From NCBI GenBank assembly GCA_032164245.1, contig JAVMKO010000006.1:3549001-3613000 (forward strand): a DNA stretch of 64,000 bases, in the 5' to 3' direction. This DNA comes from Sternotherus odoratus. Taxonomy: Eukaryota; Chordata; Testudines; Kinosternidae. Numbering within the stretch: position 1 is the first letter of the stretch; every line of letters begins with the position of its first letter. A program made the translations under genes and the position numbers. The notes under the pieces were generated by a model. That model did not search any database, was not told the origin of the DNA, and worked only from the letters and a program-made list of their open reading frames with translations. This document shows positions 34,221-46,500 of the stretch, one piece after another.

Positions 34221-34426
34221 GGCCTGGTTGGCAAAGGTATTTAGGTGCCTTATGATGCAGAGAGCTGCTCACTGAGATTGTCAAAAAAAGTCTAAGTGAG
34301 TTAGGCACTTAACTCCCATTATCTTTCTGTAGGTGTTAGGTTCCTCACTTGCTGAGGCACTTTGGAAAATCTCAATAAGCACCTGTCTCCATCGTTTGGG
34401 ACCTAAATACCTTTAACAATCTGGCC
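34221..34426. mobile_element. Old short TIR element
   Basis: Ends 'ggcctggttggcaaaggtat'-'ttaggt' and 'acctaaatacctttaacaat'-'ctggcc' are imperfect inverted repeats of about 26 bp. Interior words 'gagttaggcacttaactccc' are typical of old interspersed repeats. No clear duplication. Partial relative at 12299. Confidence 0.6.
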
Positions 34427-36165
34427 TAATAATAAAACAAAACAGAACAAAACGAGCTGAAAAAGTGAAAGTGACCAGCCTCTTTCATTGCCTAATCAGA
34501 ACCAGCTTTGTTTAGCAGAAATATAAATACAAATATCACTAGCAATGAAAGGCTGGGAAGGAACAGTTCCAAAACCTTATGGCAATGAACTGAATGCCAG
34601 TGAATTGTTCAGTTAGCAGCTGAAATTCCTCTGCATGCCTTTCAGCATGCAGGTATTGTAAGTGGCAAGGTAAGCAAACTCCCCATTATTAACATTCCAA
34701 GCTCTGAAAAAGAATCTTATATTCAGGAACATTCTTTGATTTGCTTCCCAAGCTTACCCGGGAGGCCTTTTTATTTTAACCACCAATCGGAGTGACACTT
34801 AGCCTGTCCTACAGCATTTCCTTTTGGTAAAAGAGTCAATTCAAAAGAGTCAGCTGGAAGGTCTTAACATAAAGAATGAAAGGAAGCGGGTAATTTTTCA
34901 GATATAAATTATATGTTTAAGATCACAGACACACACAGAATAAAAGGAAAGACCTCTTCTGTCTTTGTTTTATTAGTAGGTAGTAATTGTAGCTCAAGAA
35001 AGAGGCAATCAACCCTCTCCACCTCTCATCTTACGCCTGTTGAAGAACTGCCTTTTACCAATCAGAAGGGTGTCTGGGATGTAGGATTGTTAGTATTATA
35101 ATGGCACGCAAAGGTTCCAGTCATGATTAGGGCCCTATTGTGCTAGGTGCTAAACATACACAGACATGGTCATTGCCCCAAAGAGTCGAATTTTGATACA
35201 TCACCAACTATGGAAGCCAATGGAGTCTTTTCTTCTTTAGCGTCAGAAAAGGACACAATCCCCTCTGAAGCAAATTATTAGGGGAAGGTCTTCCCACTGT
35301 GGCTTCCCTTTGAGTCTAGAACGTAAGCAGCTCCTGCTATTCTCTGTGCATCTATGGATCTAGGTGGTGTTTGAGGGTACCGAAATCTCTATTTGAAATT
35401 CAACTGAAGATGGGGGAAAAAAGAGATCCCAAAAGAGGAATTCCCCCAACTGTAAAATCTCCTCATTGGAGGCTGATGTTCTTTCAGGACTAACCCCTTA
35501 ATCCAAACCAATTACTAGTAATAGTACTTAGCTCTTAGCTAGAACGTTTCAGCAGGAGATTTCTAAGGCCACTTACTCCGCCCTGAAGCATGGGACCCAC
35601 CAACACAGGCTTGGACGTTTGTCACATAATGTGATAGTTCTTCTGCAGACGGACTGGTACTGTCCACCAATCACTACAACAGATCTGTTCTAAAATGTCA
35701 AAATCACCAGGGCTATCCATTTACATGTGTGTAAGGAAGGGTTTCAAGACCTCAAAGGTCACAAGCTGCCGGTGGATGAAAGATATAAACTCTCTCTCTA
35801 TTTATCTGCCTTATAGGGAGACATAGCGAAAGATAGATAGATAGATGACTAGATATAAAACCTTCAATTTGGTTGCAAGTTTCTTTCAGGTAATCTTTCT
35901 AGTCTCTCTTGAGCTGACCCTCCTCTGAACCCCTGAGGAATACCTCTTTAATCTCTTGCATGTTTCCAGGGTGACAATGCAATTAGGTGCAAGGATTTGT
36001 CAGTGGTTCCGGACTGACTTTGCGGAACAGCAGCATGTCTTCGAAGAGGGGAAAGTACAAATTCTGAGTTTCACACAAGATGAGACAAAACAAAGGGCAG
36101 GGCAGTTCCCACAGAGGGCAGAACATAAACAGGCACCTGTTGTAAGAAGCCAATGATTACCTCAC
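34427..36165. other. Intronic sequence upstream of the exon
   Basis: It holds a reversed LINE tail at 35127-35192 and a (GATA)n run at about 35831-35850. Nothing else recognised. Confidence 0.5.
35127..35192 (-). repeat. LINE 3' tail fragment
   Basis: 'gattagggccctattgtgct' and 'cattgccccaaagagtcgaa' are the reverse of the LINE tail wording at 11262 and 31700. Confidence 0.5.
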
Positions 36166-36314
36166 CTGTCTAATCCCTAAACGGTATGCAAGGATGCGGT
36201 CCACAGCGTCCGGGTTCATTTGAGTCCACTGCAGGCTGTAGGAGTAAACCCGGGGTCTGTTCTGCCAGAGGGGACTGTAGGTGTCGTAGTAGAATTCGGG
36301 GGCATAGGCCTTGC
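36166..36314 (-). CDS. MDGA2: MDGA2 exon: N-terminal half of the FN3-like domain
   Basis: Minus-strand internal exon of 149 nt (two bases plus 49 codons). The acceptor has a strong pyrimidine tract ('tttttgtctgtctgtg' then 'ttctgcag'), and the donor is ATTAGACAG|gtgag. The frame reads [20 protein letters not shown], then [28 protein letters not shown]. The Trp in LQWTQ and the YRLGI strand are the early FN3 landmarks. Phases are entry 1, exit 0. The downstream exon (6289-6466) is entry 0, exit 1, so the pair forms a symmetric 1-1 module, usual for an extracellular domain. The wording is that of MDGA2 by memory of the family. Upstream Ig-domain exons would lie beyond 64000. The open minus-strand frame that extends past the acceptor into 36390 is intronic. 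Confidence 0.9.
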
Positions 36315-36650
36315 CTGCAGAACACAGACAGACAAAAACAGGGCATGAGAAAACAGTTCTCAAAATAACGCTTCGATTTTTCAACGGCAATCGTTATTCA
36401 TCTGCTACAGTCCCATTGTGTGAAGGGCCCTTTTGCTAAGAAGCACATCTCAAGTCTACTTTGACATTTCTCCCCCTTGAGGAAAAAATCCACTAGGATT
36501 ATTCATTTCTCCTTTGTTATTAAGTAGCTCTTAAGTGTCGTTTTTGGACTAGGAGAAAATTGGTCTGCTAGATAAAGAAATCTTCCACAAAGACGTCTTG
36601 CATGGCTGAAGTGACTGACATTGGATAGTCAGGCTATTATACCTCCAGAT

Positions 36651-37320
36651 CAGGGGTGGGCAAACTTTTTGGCCTGAGGGCCACATCTGGGAAGATGAAT
36701 TATATGGTGGGCCATGAATGTTCAACAAAATTGGGATTGGGGTGCATTTGTGGGGGGCGAGGGCTCTGGTTGTGGGTGTGGGCTCTGGGGTGGGGATGGA
36801 GATGAGGAGTTTGGGGTGAGTAGGGTGCTCTGGGCTGGGACCGAGGGGTTCGGAGGGGGAACAGGGCTGAGACAGGGGTGCAGGAAGGCATGCAGGTATG
36901 GCTGGGGGTGTGGGCTCTGGGGTGCGGATGGGGATGAGAGGTGTAGGGTGGAGGAGGTTCTCCATGCTGCGATCGAGTCTTTTGGAAAGCGGGAGGGGGG
37001 ATCGGGGCTGGAGCAGGAGGTTGGGGGGGTGTGGGGAGAGGCTCAAGGGTGCAGGCTCTGAACTTACCTCAAGCGGCTACCAGAAGCACTGGCATGTCTC
37101 TTCTTGTGCTCCTACGCATGGAGCGGACCTCTGAGTGGGGGCATGCCACGGCTTCCGGGAGCCGTGTGGTGCGGCCCCTGACTCAGTTTCCCAACTGGTG
37201 CACTAGAATGGGGCCGAGCTGCATGGTGCAGCTCCCCCGCCCCAGCGCCCCAGTAGGAGTTCACAGGTCAGCTTAAAACGGCCCGTGGGCCGAATCTGGC
37301 CCGTACTTTGCCCACCCCTT
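36651..37320. mobile_element. hAT-like element with G-rich tandem core
   Basis: Ends CAGGGGTGGGCAAACTTTTT and the complement of AAGGGGTGGGCAAAGTACGG, with subterminal 'ggcc' words ('gagggccacatctggg', 'gggccgaatctggccc'). It resembles Charlie/hAT MITEs. The flanking 8 bp do not match convincingly. The interior has two copies of a unit with 'gtgtgggctctggggtg'. It begins 337 bp upstream of the exon acceptor at 36315. Frames across it (up to 165 codons) are artefacts of G/C richness. Confidence 0.7.
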
Positions 37321-38029
37321 CAAATACAATAACCATAGCTACCACCCACAACACGATCAATTCCAAATGACATCATGTACCTCAACCTTGAAACACAATA
37401 CCTCCACACTTCAGTCCTAGTCCTACAAATGTATAGTTATATCCACAGTGCATTATTTAGATACATATGCAGATACTGCACAATAAACACAGAATTGCAA
37501 GTGGCATTTTTAAAATGCACTGTAATATACTAACAGTTTACCACAGTGTATGATTTTTTGTTCCTTAAATTAGGAAAAGCCTAATATGATTTGCTGTACA
37601 TATGCTGAAATGATATTTGAGCTCTTATTAAAATGCAATCGCCCGAAGGTATTTCTTGACTCAAACACAGAAATGCCATTAACATCTTTACAGGCAACGT
37701 ATTTTCTCAGTGAAGGAGACACTTTGCTTACAATTAGAACTGGCTGGAGAAACTTGGGAGAGAAGCAGAATTCTGTTGGTATATACGTCTGTTGAAACTG
37801 AAATGCTCCAAAAGATCAGATTAATGTTGCTGGAATGACATTTCAGACGAACCCAAATGTCTGACAAAGTCAAAATCAGACATTTCAGCATGTTCATAAT
37901 GAACAATTTCATTTTTTTCTTTTTGAAATGGGTGTTGATTCTCCATCATTGGCAATATTTTAAATCAAGATCGGATTTTTTTAAAAAGATCATGCTCTAG
38001 GTCAAACAGGAAATATTTCAGGGACGTTT
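37321..38029. other. AT-rich intronic sequence
   Basis: Contains T/A-rich words ('aaatgctccaaaagatcaga', 'tttcagacgaacccaaatgt') similar in style to 5240-5345, possibly one old repeat family. No gene. Confidence 0.4.
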
Positions 38030-38100
38030 TGTTGCCTGCATTATACAGAAAGTCAGGCTGAATGACCACAGTGGTCTCTGTGGGTCTTAGAATCTGCAAA
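38030..38100 (+). repeat. CR1 LINE 3' tail fragment
   Basis: 'cattatacagaaagtcaggc', then 'gaccacagtggtctctgtgg' and 'gtcttagaatct', parallels 9225-9290. Confidence 0.6.
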
Positions 38101-40048
38101 TGGATTTTTTTTGTTTTGATATTCTTGATTTTGTATTTTATTATGTATTATAAAATAATACAACATTTTAAAAAGTCAAAATCAAAACAAAAGTTTGATT
38201 TTTATAGAAATCCCTTTTCTGATTGACAAAATTTGACATAGTTTATGAAAGATTGAATGTTTGCACTTTGTGAAATATTAGTGTAGTGTAAACAACCGCA
38301 AATCTCATTGTGTGGATTAAAATCTCCACTAGAGTCCGTGCTCAGAGGACGTAAGGGACCTTAATGGGATTAGGTCCTCTAAAACAGTCCAGGAAAATTA
38401 TTGGTCTTGGTGATCTGGAACTTTAGAAACCCTGTTCTAGGCCAGACCTTCCCAAGCCTTGTTTCCTGCTTCTGTCATCCACATCTCCTTTCATCTATGT
38501 CCAAACCCACTGACATGTCACTGTTTGCAGAGTGCACATTGTAATATTCACATCCGATCTCCCAGAGTTTATAATGTGTGTAGTCAAAATACTCTTCAAT
38601 ATCCCCTTTGTCTAATTAACCACAAACATTATGAAAATTAAATGAAGTTGTAACCTGGTAGAAGACAACAGGTGAAATCCCAGCCCTAAAGTCAATGCGT
38701 GTTTTACTATTGATTTTAATTGGATGAAGATGTCACTCAACAAGTGCAAAATTTCAGGCAGATTGGCTTGGTTTTGGCCCACCTGGGGAAGGGGAGGATC
38801 ACAACCAAAAGTGAGCTGCAACTGACATTATATAGAGAGAACTTCTAGCACTAATCATGTGTAGCACAGCCAGCAGCCTGTACAAGCTTGTCTGCGGCTT
38901 GAGTTAGCCTGAAGGTTATAGACAGGGTGGGTAGATTTCAGACATCTTGATTGCTGAACCCAGCATAACCAAACGGAGTCCTGATTTTGAAGTATTTTTC
39001 TTATATAGGCTCCTATTACCCCTCGCCCCTGTCCCTGTCCGACATGGCGTATGTTAAATACGTGATGGTGCAGTGGGGGATACATCATTTGATTGTGCTC
39101 CGTGGGGAAGACCTGCATGACGTACAGGGATGGACAGAGACAGGATGGTTGCATTCCATGGCCTCCCACACAGCTAAAGGAGGCTGTGGATTTTCTAGCA
39201 TCTGTCCAGAGCTAGCGCATCAAAGCAAATGCACATTCTGATGTGTTTGCTAATATTGCTTCACCGACGTGTGGTCCGTAACAGCTATATTCATTGTTAG
39301 CGGTACATAGGTGCACAGAGGAACTACTCAAACTTTTAGCTGGAGGCAAATACTCAGGTTAAAAAAACCCATGCTCATGGGCCTACTCTCCCTGGGATTC
39401 AGATGTAATGTTCTGGAAAGGAAAGGCAGCCCCCTCTTAGCTCAAGCTCACTACACCCCCAATTATCTACATCTGGAAGTGGTTCTCAGGCCTAGACAGC
39501 CTTTCTGCAATCTGTCACTTTCCACAGGTGAGCTGTCCTAGTGCAGAAAGCCACACATCATTATTGGTGAATACAGTCTTTACTCCTTTATGCCCTTCAT
39601 TTCAAGCAAGAGCTAAGAGGGTTTTCACTGGGCATTGCTGGTGTGTATCCTGTAACTCTAGCTGTTACCAACCCTCTGCAAGCTCAACAGCCTATACACA
39701 CAAATAGAAATAACTATCAATGTTGAGGGGGTTAGAGAATATGCCTACCCACTCACTATCATTGCAGGATGGTTGAAATGAAATGTTGCAATATATTGGT
39801 CCCTCAGAAAGCCCAGAATAGAAATTTGAAGGAATGTAATACTAGATCTCAAGAAACACGAACTTGAGAATTTGATATTTCTAATTCATGAATGGTAATC
39901 AAAGGACTTTGTTTTTCAGGAAGCATTTATTTTTTAATGGTTCTGTTCGTGAGAAGGGGAATTCTAAGAGGATAACCATAGCGTCCTCTACCTAAATCAA
40001 ACAAATGAGAGTTTCACTTCCTTGGCTGTCATGGCTTCCAGAGTCAAG
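38101..40048. other. Intronic sequence, nothing recognised
   Basis: No element termini and no frame over 104 codons. The 38855-39241 frames on both strands have no domain. Confidence 0.5.
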
Positions 40049-40224
40049 ATTTTCAAAAGTGGCTAGTAATTTGGGGTACCTACATTTGTAGGTGGCTGGC
40101 TTGAGACACCTTAAAGGGAACTGATTTTCATGGGATGGCTATGTAATACATTCTAACACTCAGTTCCTCTTACAGCCACCCAAATATGGAGGTGCCCAAA
40201 AATCACTAGCCACTTTTGAAAATC
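40049..40224. mobile_element. 176-bp element with perfect 20-bp inverted ends
   Basis: 'gattttcaaaagtggctagt' at 40049-40068 is the exact reverse complement of 40205-40224. The middle repeats the theme ('ggtggctggcttgagacacc', 'acagccacccaaatatggag'), so much of it can fold. No target duplication seen. Family unknown; possibly an old MITE. Confidence 0.65.
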
Positions 40225-41774
40225 ATGGGCCAAGGCCATATTAACCATACAAAAAGGGCACCATGGGTGTGATCCAAACCCACTGTTGTTAATCAAAATA
40301 TTTCTATGCACTTTAGCATGCTTTGCAAAGCCCCAATCACCCAGAAATGAATAGCCTAACACAGTCCTTATCACATAGCACCTTGATTTCCCATTGCACA
40401 TTTTCAGGCAAGCTTTAAGAAGAATCTTTGGGGCAGTGTGGCGGGATCCGTTAACATTGCCTTCTTTCCCTACCTGAAACCTCTCTCTAGGCCAACTGCT
40501 GCATAGAGGTGGGCTTGTTTTATGTTGGGAGCAGTTCCGGTGCTCTAAATCTACTTACGTAGCTAAGGTAAACCTGAATCAGCCCAGACATTACTAATGT
40601 GCTGATGAGGCTCAGAGCCATCAGAATATGTGGTCTCTCCCTTCCCCCTCCCCCTTTGCAATGAGAGGGCATGGAACTCAAGGACCTGAGTCTTCTGAGT
40701 TCCCTCTAAGGTCAATGGGAGAAGAGGACACTCCGCACATGCAGTATCACACACACAAGTACCCGGCACTAACTGCATACCGATGATGCTGTTCTATGGA
40801 AACCCTCCAGTACAACAAAACAATCTGCAATATTCCCACAAGAACCCACACATGATGGAGCAGTGAGCGAGCTTTTTTGAAAATGGCACCAGACGTCAAC
40901 ATCTTCTTGCTGTGTTCGACTACATTTCTGAACTATGCACACACACATTTTCCTGACGGCATGCAGGACAGGAAACCAGCTCAACAGTATTAAAGAAAAT
41001 GTTACGGCAGATGGTGTTAACACATTATCATTTTCTGATGGATACGAATCGTCGAGTTCTAGAACATTGTTTTCAGGATTACCTGTTTTGTAAAGAATGC
41101 AAGAGTGGAGCAGACAAAGAAATAAACAGAACTCTGCACATTTCTAGTTCCTAAACGTTACTGGCAAATCCACAGGACACACTAACCCCTTACTGTACAA
41201 GTCATTATTATTCCAAACTGGGTATATGTGGTGATTAGACCATCTCTGGTGCAGCTACTTCCATCACTTTGATTCCTCTTCATGGTACATTCTAAAATAC
41301 TGGTGAATAAGCTACCTACGGGTATATTTTCACCAAGGTGTAGGGAGAGGAAAATACTATGGCTCAAATTCAGAAAAACATTCAATGTGCTTAACTTGAA
41401 ACACACGCTGAAGTCCCAAAGCAGTCAGTAAGACTTCAGCATATGCTCAGGTGCCATTGTAAATACAGATGGAGTGAAGCACATCTATTTCTTGTAAATA
41501 TTTCCTGAATGGGGATCTAGTCATCCAACTCCAGTTGTTTGTAGACAATCTTGGCTTGATTTTTCACATACAACACTGATTTTCATCCCCTTAAACCTTC
41601 AGAAACTAAAATAATGTACACAGGAGAATTACATTTTGTCTAAGTTGTCTATATATAGTTTCCAAGTAGCATAAGAAATTATGTTCCAGGAAACTTACCA
41701 TATGGCATAACATGTATTGTATATTTAAATTATATGGGTGAAAACACTATCCTTTGATTTCAAGCTATGGCAAA
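40225..41774. other. Intronic sequence, nothing recognised
   Basis: No repeat ends or exon supported. Small CT- and CA-rich words only. Confidence 0.5.
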
Positions 41775-42600
41775 GATTTTCAGAAAGCCTTTGACAAGAT
41801 CTTCACCGAAGCTTCTTCAGTAAAGTAAGCGGTCATGGGTAAGAGGGAAGGATCTCTCATGGACTGGTTAAAAGATAGGAAACAAAGGGTAGGAATAAAT
41901 GATCAGTTTTCAGAATGGAGAGAGGTAAACAGTGGTGTTCCCCAGGGGTCAGTACTGGGCCCTGTCCTATTCAACATATTCATAAACAATCTGGAAGAAG
42001 GAGTAAAAAGTGAGGTGGCAAAATTTTCAGATGATACAAAACTACTCTGGATAGTTAAGCCCCAGGCAGATTGCAAAGAGCTACAAAAGCTCTGGGTGAC
42101 TGGGCAACAAAATGGCAGATGAAGTTCAATGTCGATAAATGCAAAGTAATGCAGATTGGAAAACATAATCCCAACTATACATATCAAATGATGGGGTCTA
42201 AATAAACTGTTACAAGTCAAGAAAGAGATCTTGGAGTCATTGTGGATAGTTCTCTGAAACTGGAGTCATCCACTCAATGTGCAGCAGCAGTCAGAATAGC
42301 GAACAGAATGTTGAGAATCATGAAGAAAGTGATAAATAGGACAGAAAATATCATGTTGCCTCTATATAAATCCCTAATATGCCCACACCCTGAACACTGC
42401 GTGCAGCTGTGGTCACCCCATCTCAAAAAAGGTATGTTGGACTTAGAAAAGGTTCAGAAAAGGGTAACAAAAATGATTACGGGTATGGAACGGCTTCCGT
42501 ATGAGGAGAGACTAATAAGACGGACTTTTTAGCTCGGAAAAGAGATGACTAACGGTGGATATGTCAGAGGTATATAAAACCTTTCAATTCTTCCCTGTGG
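41775..42600 (+). repeat. CR1 LINE relic, RT palm to C-terminus
   Basis: Starts FQKAFDKI (RT box A, Asp present), then [30 protein letters not shown] and FSDDTKLL (box C with Ser for Ala). A shift follows near 42115. Later reading gives DSSLKLESSTQCAAAVRIAN and GMERLPYEERL. It lacks the CR1 3' end and stops near 42600 against unrelated sequence. Confidence 0.88.
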
Positions 42601-44188
42601 AAAATGTAGCTGCACACCTCCCCTGGAATGCAATATATATATAACTGAAGAGAATACTGTGAGATGCCGTGTGTGAAAGATGTTACACCTGTATGTTATC
42701 ACACAACATACATATATTTTTGAAGGATTTCCAATAAAAACAGAAGACACTTTATAATCTTTATGTTCATATGTGAAAGGAAATACACGTTTTCCGCTCT
42801 CAATTCTGATCCTCTCACCAGCATAATCCCAGGTCCCACTCTGTATCCACATTCTCCTCCTCTCTGGTGAAACCTGGTCCTCCCTCCACCCCCACCCATT
42901 CCTGTCCCACCATTCCTAACCTCATACCTATCCCTCCTCCTCCTCCTTCCCCCTCTCTTCTCTTGCTGTTCCTGGAATGCCCTCTCCACCTCCAAACCAT
43001 CGCAGCCACCCACCACCTCTTTCTATCTTGCTCCTCCAGCTCCAGGTCTCTCTCTCATGTGACACAGCCACCCTTTCGTACAGAGGCCTCTCCTTCTCAC
43101 TCTCTCCCTCCCCTGGGTCAGACCATGGTGGGGCTGTTGGACTTTTCTCCTCCCTCCTTCCCCTTTCCATGCTTTCAAGCCAACCTTCATCACAATCTTC
43201 TCTCCTCTCCATGTTGCTGTCATCTACCACTCACCCAACTCTGCACCAAAAGCTTTCCTCTCTGGCATCAGCTCCAGCCTCTCTCCTCACAAGTTCCCAC
43301 ACTCCTCCTCAGTGACCATTCCGACCCCTGCTCGCCTGCCTCACCTCTTCATTCAACCTGCAGCCTGGGTCAATCCTTCCGCTCCCCAAACCGGCCATTC
43401 ACTTGACTTGGTCCACACCGAGCACTGCTCTCTCTGATCCCGCTCTGTTGCTGAGCCCGTTTCCGATCATTAGCTGGTCTCCTTCAGCATCGCCCGTCAG
43501 ATCCCACACCCTGTTACTCAGTCTGACTGGGACTTCCAGTCCTTCAGTGCTGATGACTTCTAGTCTGCTCTCAGCCCGCTCCTCTCTGCCATCTCCTCTC
43601 TTCCTTCCATTCCTACAGTCGTTGATTCTCTCCAGGCTTCAATATCCTCCACGCTTGACTCTTCTCCCTTCTCTCCCATGGCAATCCCACGGCCCGGCAC
43701 ACCCGCAACAGATGCTTCCTCTACTCCAATGGACCTCCTCCCATCCTGCTCCCTCTCCTAATCTGCCTTGCTCCCACTCTCATCTACTCCCTTGCTCTGC
43801 TCCTTAATCTTTCACTCTCCTCTGGTTCTTTCCCCTCACAGTGCAAACATGCTTTAATCTTTTCCATCTTTGACTATTCCAACTACCACCCACCTCCCTT
43901 CTCCTTTTCACTGACTGTGCTGTCGACAATGTCTGTCTCGAGTTCCTCGCTTCCAGTTCCATGCTAGATTGCATTGCACTGAAACTGCTCTTGACAACGT
44001 CTCTAAAGACCTTTTCAGAGCCAACACTCACAACCAGTGCTTCATCCTCCTCCTCATTCTCCTCAATCTGTCAGCTCTCTCTGACACTGTTGGCCACACT
44101 CCTCTTCTCGAGAGCTTGTCTTCCCTTTGCTACCATGATTCAGTCCTCTCCTGGTTCTCCTCTCACTTCTCTAATCTTTCCTTCAGAG

Positions 44189-44678
44189 CAGGGCTCGGCA
44201 ACCTTTCAGAGGTGGTGTGCCGAGTCTTCACTTATTCATCAACATTTAAAGCTTTGCATGCCAGTCTCCGGAAGGGGCAGGGCTTCCAGCAGAAGGGGAG
44301 GAGCTGGAGGGTCACCCCCCCACACTTGGGGTTTCCCCAATAGGATCCAGCTAGCCGGGGTCTCAGCCTGCTGCCAGCCTGGGTGAAGGTGCTGAGTGGG
44401 GCAGGCGGGGATCCCAGCTGGCAAGGGGCCAGCAGCAGGAACCCTAGAGTGGGGGCAGGCTGAGCGCTCAACCCACCGCCCTTTTGGGGTTTCCCAGCCC
44501 CAGTCAGCTCCTGCTGCTAGTCTGGGTGTAGGGAACCCAGGCTGGCAGCAGGAGCTGAGTGGGGCAGGCCAGCCGGGGAAACCCCAAAGCAGCAGCAGGG
44601 TGAGCTCTCCACCGTGTGCTGCGGGAAATCAGCTTGCACGCCACTGTTGGCATGCGTGTCATAGGTTGCTGACCCCTG
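44189..44678. mobile_element. hAT non-autonomous element in the LINE RT
   Basis: Termini CAGGGCTCGGCAACC and GGTTGCTGACCCCTG. 8-bp flanks CTTCAGAG and CTTCAGAA (7 of 8). It interrupts the LINE just after FSNLSF. 490 bp with 'ggatcccagctggcaagggg' GC-rich core. Same family as 28964-29273. Confidence 0.9.
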
Positions 44679-44698
44679 CTTCAGAATGTAATTTGGAG

Positions 44699-45060
44699 CA
44701 ATGGCTCTCCACCTTCCCAGACGACTGGACCCCTTCCAAGAGTCTGATTTGTCTTGCATACCCCCAAGTTTTACTTCACTTCAAAACTACTTGCTTACAA
44801 AATCAGACATAAAACTAGAAAAACATGTCTCATTTTTACCATACATCTGTAAAATAAATCACTTGGAATATAAATTTTGTAGTTACATTTCAGAGTATAG
44901 CATATAAAGCACTATAAACAAGTCGTTGTCTGTATGAAATTTTAGGGTGTACTGACTTTACTAGTGCTTTTTGTGTAGCCTGTTGTAAAACTAGGCAAAT
45001 ATTTAGATGAGTTGATATACCGCCAGTAGACCTGTGTGTAGCTCAGAGCGGGAACCACCG
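44699..45060. mobile_element. hAT-like MITE, second insertion in the LINE
   Basis: Left end CAATGGCTCTCCACC, right end complement of CGGTGGTTCCCGC: a degraded CAGTGGTTCTCAACC terminal repeat. Flanks ATTTGGAG and ATTCAGGG match at 5 of 8. The A/T-rich interior includes 'cttgcttacaaaatcagaca'. LINE wording resumes after 45061. Confidence 0.7.
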
Positions 45061-46500
45061 ATTCAGGGGATCCTCCTCATATACCCTCAAACATTCAGGG
45101 GTGGGGTACCAGAGGGCTCTGCCTTTGGTCCCCTTCTCTTCTTCTATGCCTTGTCTCTGGATAATTTCATTAACAAATTCAACTGCCATCTCTAGGCCAG
45201 TGACTCACAGATTTACTTATGTACTGAAGACCCGTGTCCACGACTAAAACCTTAGCCAGTCTCTCGGAGTATGTTGACATTCCCATGGGAAGCTGCAATT
45301 TCCAGACTGAGCAGACAGGTCTTCACTCTCTCTGATCAAGCTAGCATGCTAAAAACAGAAGTGCAGCTATGGTGGTGTAGATGGCAGGAGGGGCTACCTA
45401 CCCCAAAATATGTGCCTATGGTCTCTGATGAGATTGTACCTGCTACAGCCAGCCCCTCCCACTGCTGCAGCTCCCTTCTATTTTTAGCACACGGGTTTGA
45501 TCACAGATCAGGTATGTCTACTCAAGATGGAATTACACCTTCCAGCCCAAATGTAGGCATGGCCTCTAACATTTCCTGCCTTGCCCTCAAGCTCAACATG
45601 GTGATAGCCAAACTCTTAATCTTCCCCTCATGGCCTCCATGCTCCCGCCTCTCTCGATAGCTGTGGAAACCACCCCCACTTCACCTGTCTCTCCGCCCTG
45701 TAACCTGGGTGTGATCGTCATCTCAGATCTCTCCCTAGATCCTATCATTCAGGCGATGGCTCAATTTGTCAGGTTCTTTCCTCAGACACCTCTAAGATAC
45801 AGCCTCCTATCCAGCCACACAGCTAAAACTCTGGGCTCTCATCGTCTTAATTACTGTGACATGCTTTTCTCTGATCTGCTACCATGAAAGTTAATTATCC
45901 TAGCTCATCAGGTCACTTTGACCGTGTCGTCCCTCCTTGCATCCTCCCATGGGCTCCCCTTTCTCTGCCACATGAAGCATAAGCGACTTGTCTTCACTTT
46001 CAAGGTTCTTCGTGGCCTATTCCTCACCCAATCATTTCTCTTCCACTATCAAGATATCAGCTCGTATCTCTGATTGGCCCACGATGGCAACCTTCATTGC
46101 ACGGTTGTCAGATTTTCAAAGAAGCACCTTTGTGCTTTCTCCCTCATGCTTGGAAGGAGCTTCCTGTAAACATCCTCAATGTCAGCTCATTGTCCTCTTT
46201 CAAATCCCTCCTTTAAACTCTCCTCTACTGCGATGCCTACAAAACACACACATTTGCAATGGCGAGGCTGCTGGTGTCCTAGGACCGCAGCTTTCCATGG
46301 TGCCCAGCAGGGTCTCATTATTTCCTGGTGCTCCCCGTCTTTGTATCCACCTGCCATCTCTTCTCTTATACTTTGATCGTAAACTGTCTGAGGCACAGAC
46401 TTTTTGCTCTGTGTTCGTACAGTGCCTCAGATAAGGCAGTCCTGATCCGCGACAAGGGCTCCGGGGTGTCATCGCAGTACAAATACTATATAATGGCTTT

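Larger units (their letters stand above)
6467..36165 (-). other. MDGA2: Intron between the two MDGA2 FN3 exons (29.7 kb)
   Basis: It runs from the donor CAG|gtgag at 36165 to the acceptor cag at 6467, both on the minus strand. It is phase 0, so the two exons join without splitting a codon. About half of it is recognisable transposon sequence. Stretches with nothing recognisable include 6467-9054, 9293-10131, 16650-17044, 17351-18039, 20441-21953, 29367-29994 and 34427-35126. Confidence 0.85.
42840..46500 (+). repeat. L2-like LINE relic with endonuclease and RT traces
   Basis: The low-frame reading on the plus strand shows endonuclease-like pieces: LDLVHTEHCSL, then AEPVSDH, with the His of the AP-endonuclease C-end. 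RT box A is SALSDTVGHTPLLESLSSL (Asp retained), followed by HDSVLSWFSSHFSNLSF. After two hAT insertions, SGVGYQRALPLVPF and an ASDSQIY remnant of the ADDTQ box appear. The 3' tail ends at about 46500. The CT-rich look of 42850-43800 is due to the LINE's coding bias, not a simple repeat. Many stops: inactive. Confidence 0.75.

Noticed and set aside
42867..43807. Ser/Pro/Leu-rich frames of 134-179 codons as a host mucin-like gene
   Set aside because: The alternative frame shows LINE endonuclease and RT wording in order, followed by the LINE 3' tail, so the frames are relics of an inactive retroelement.
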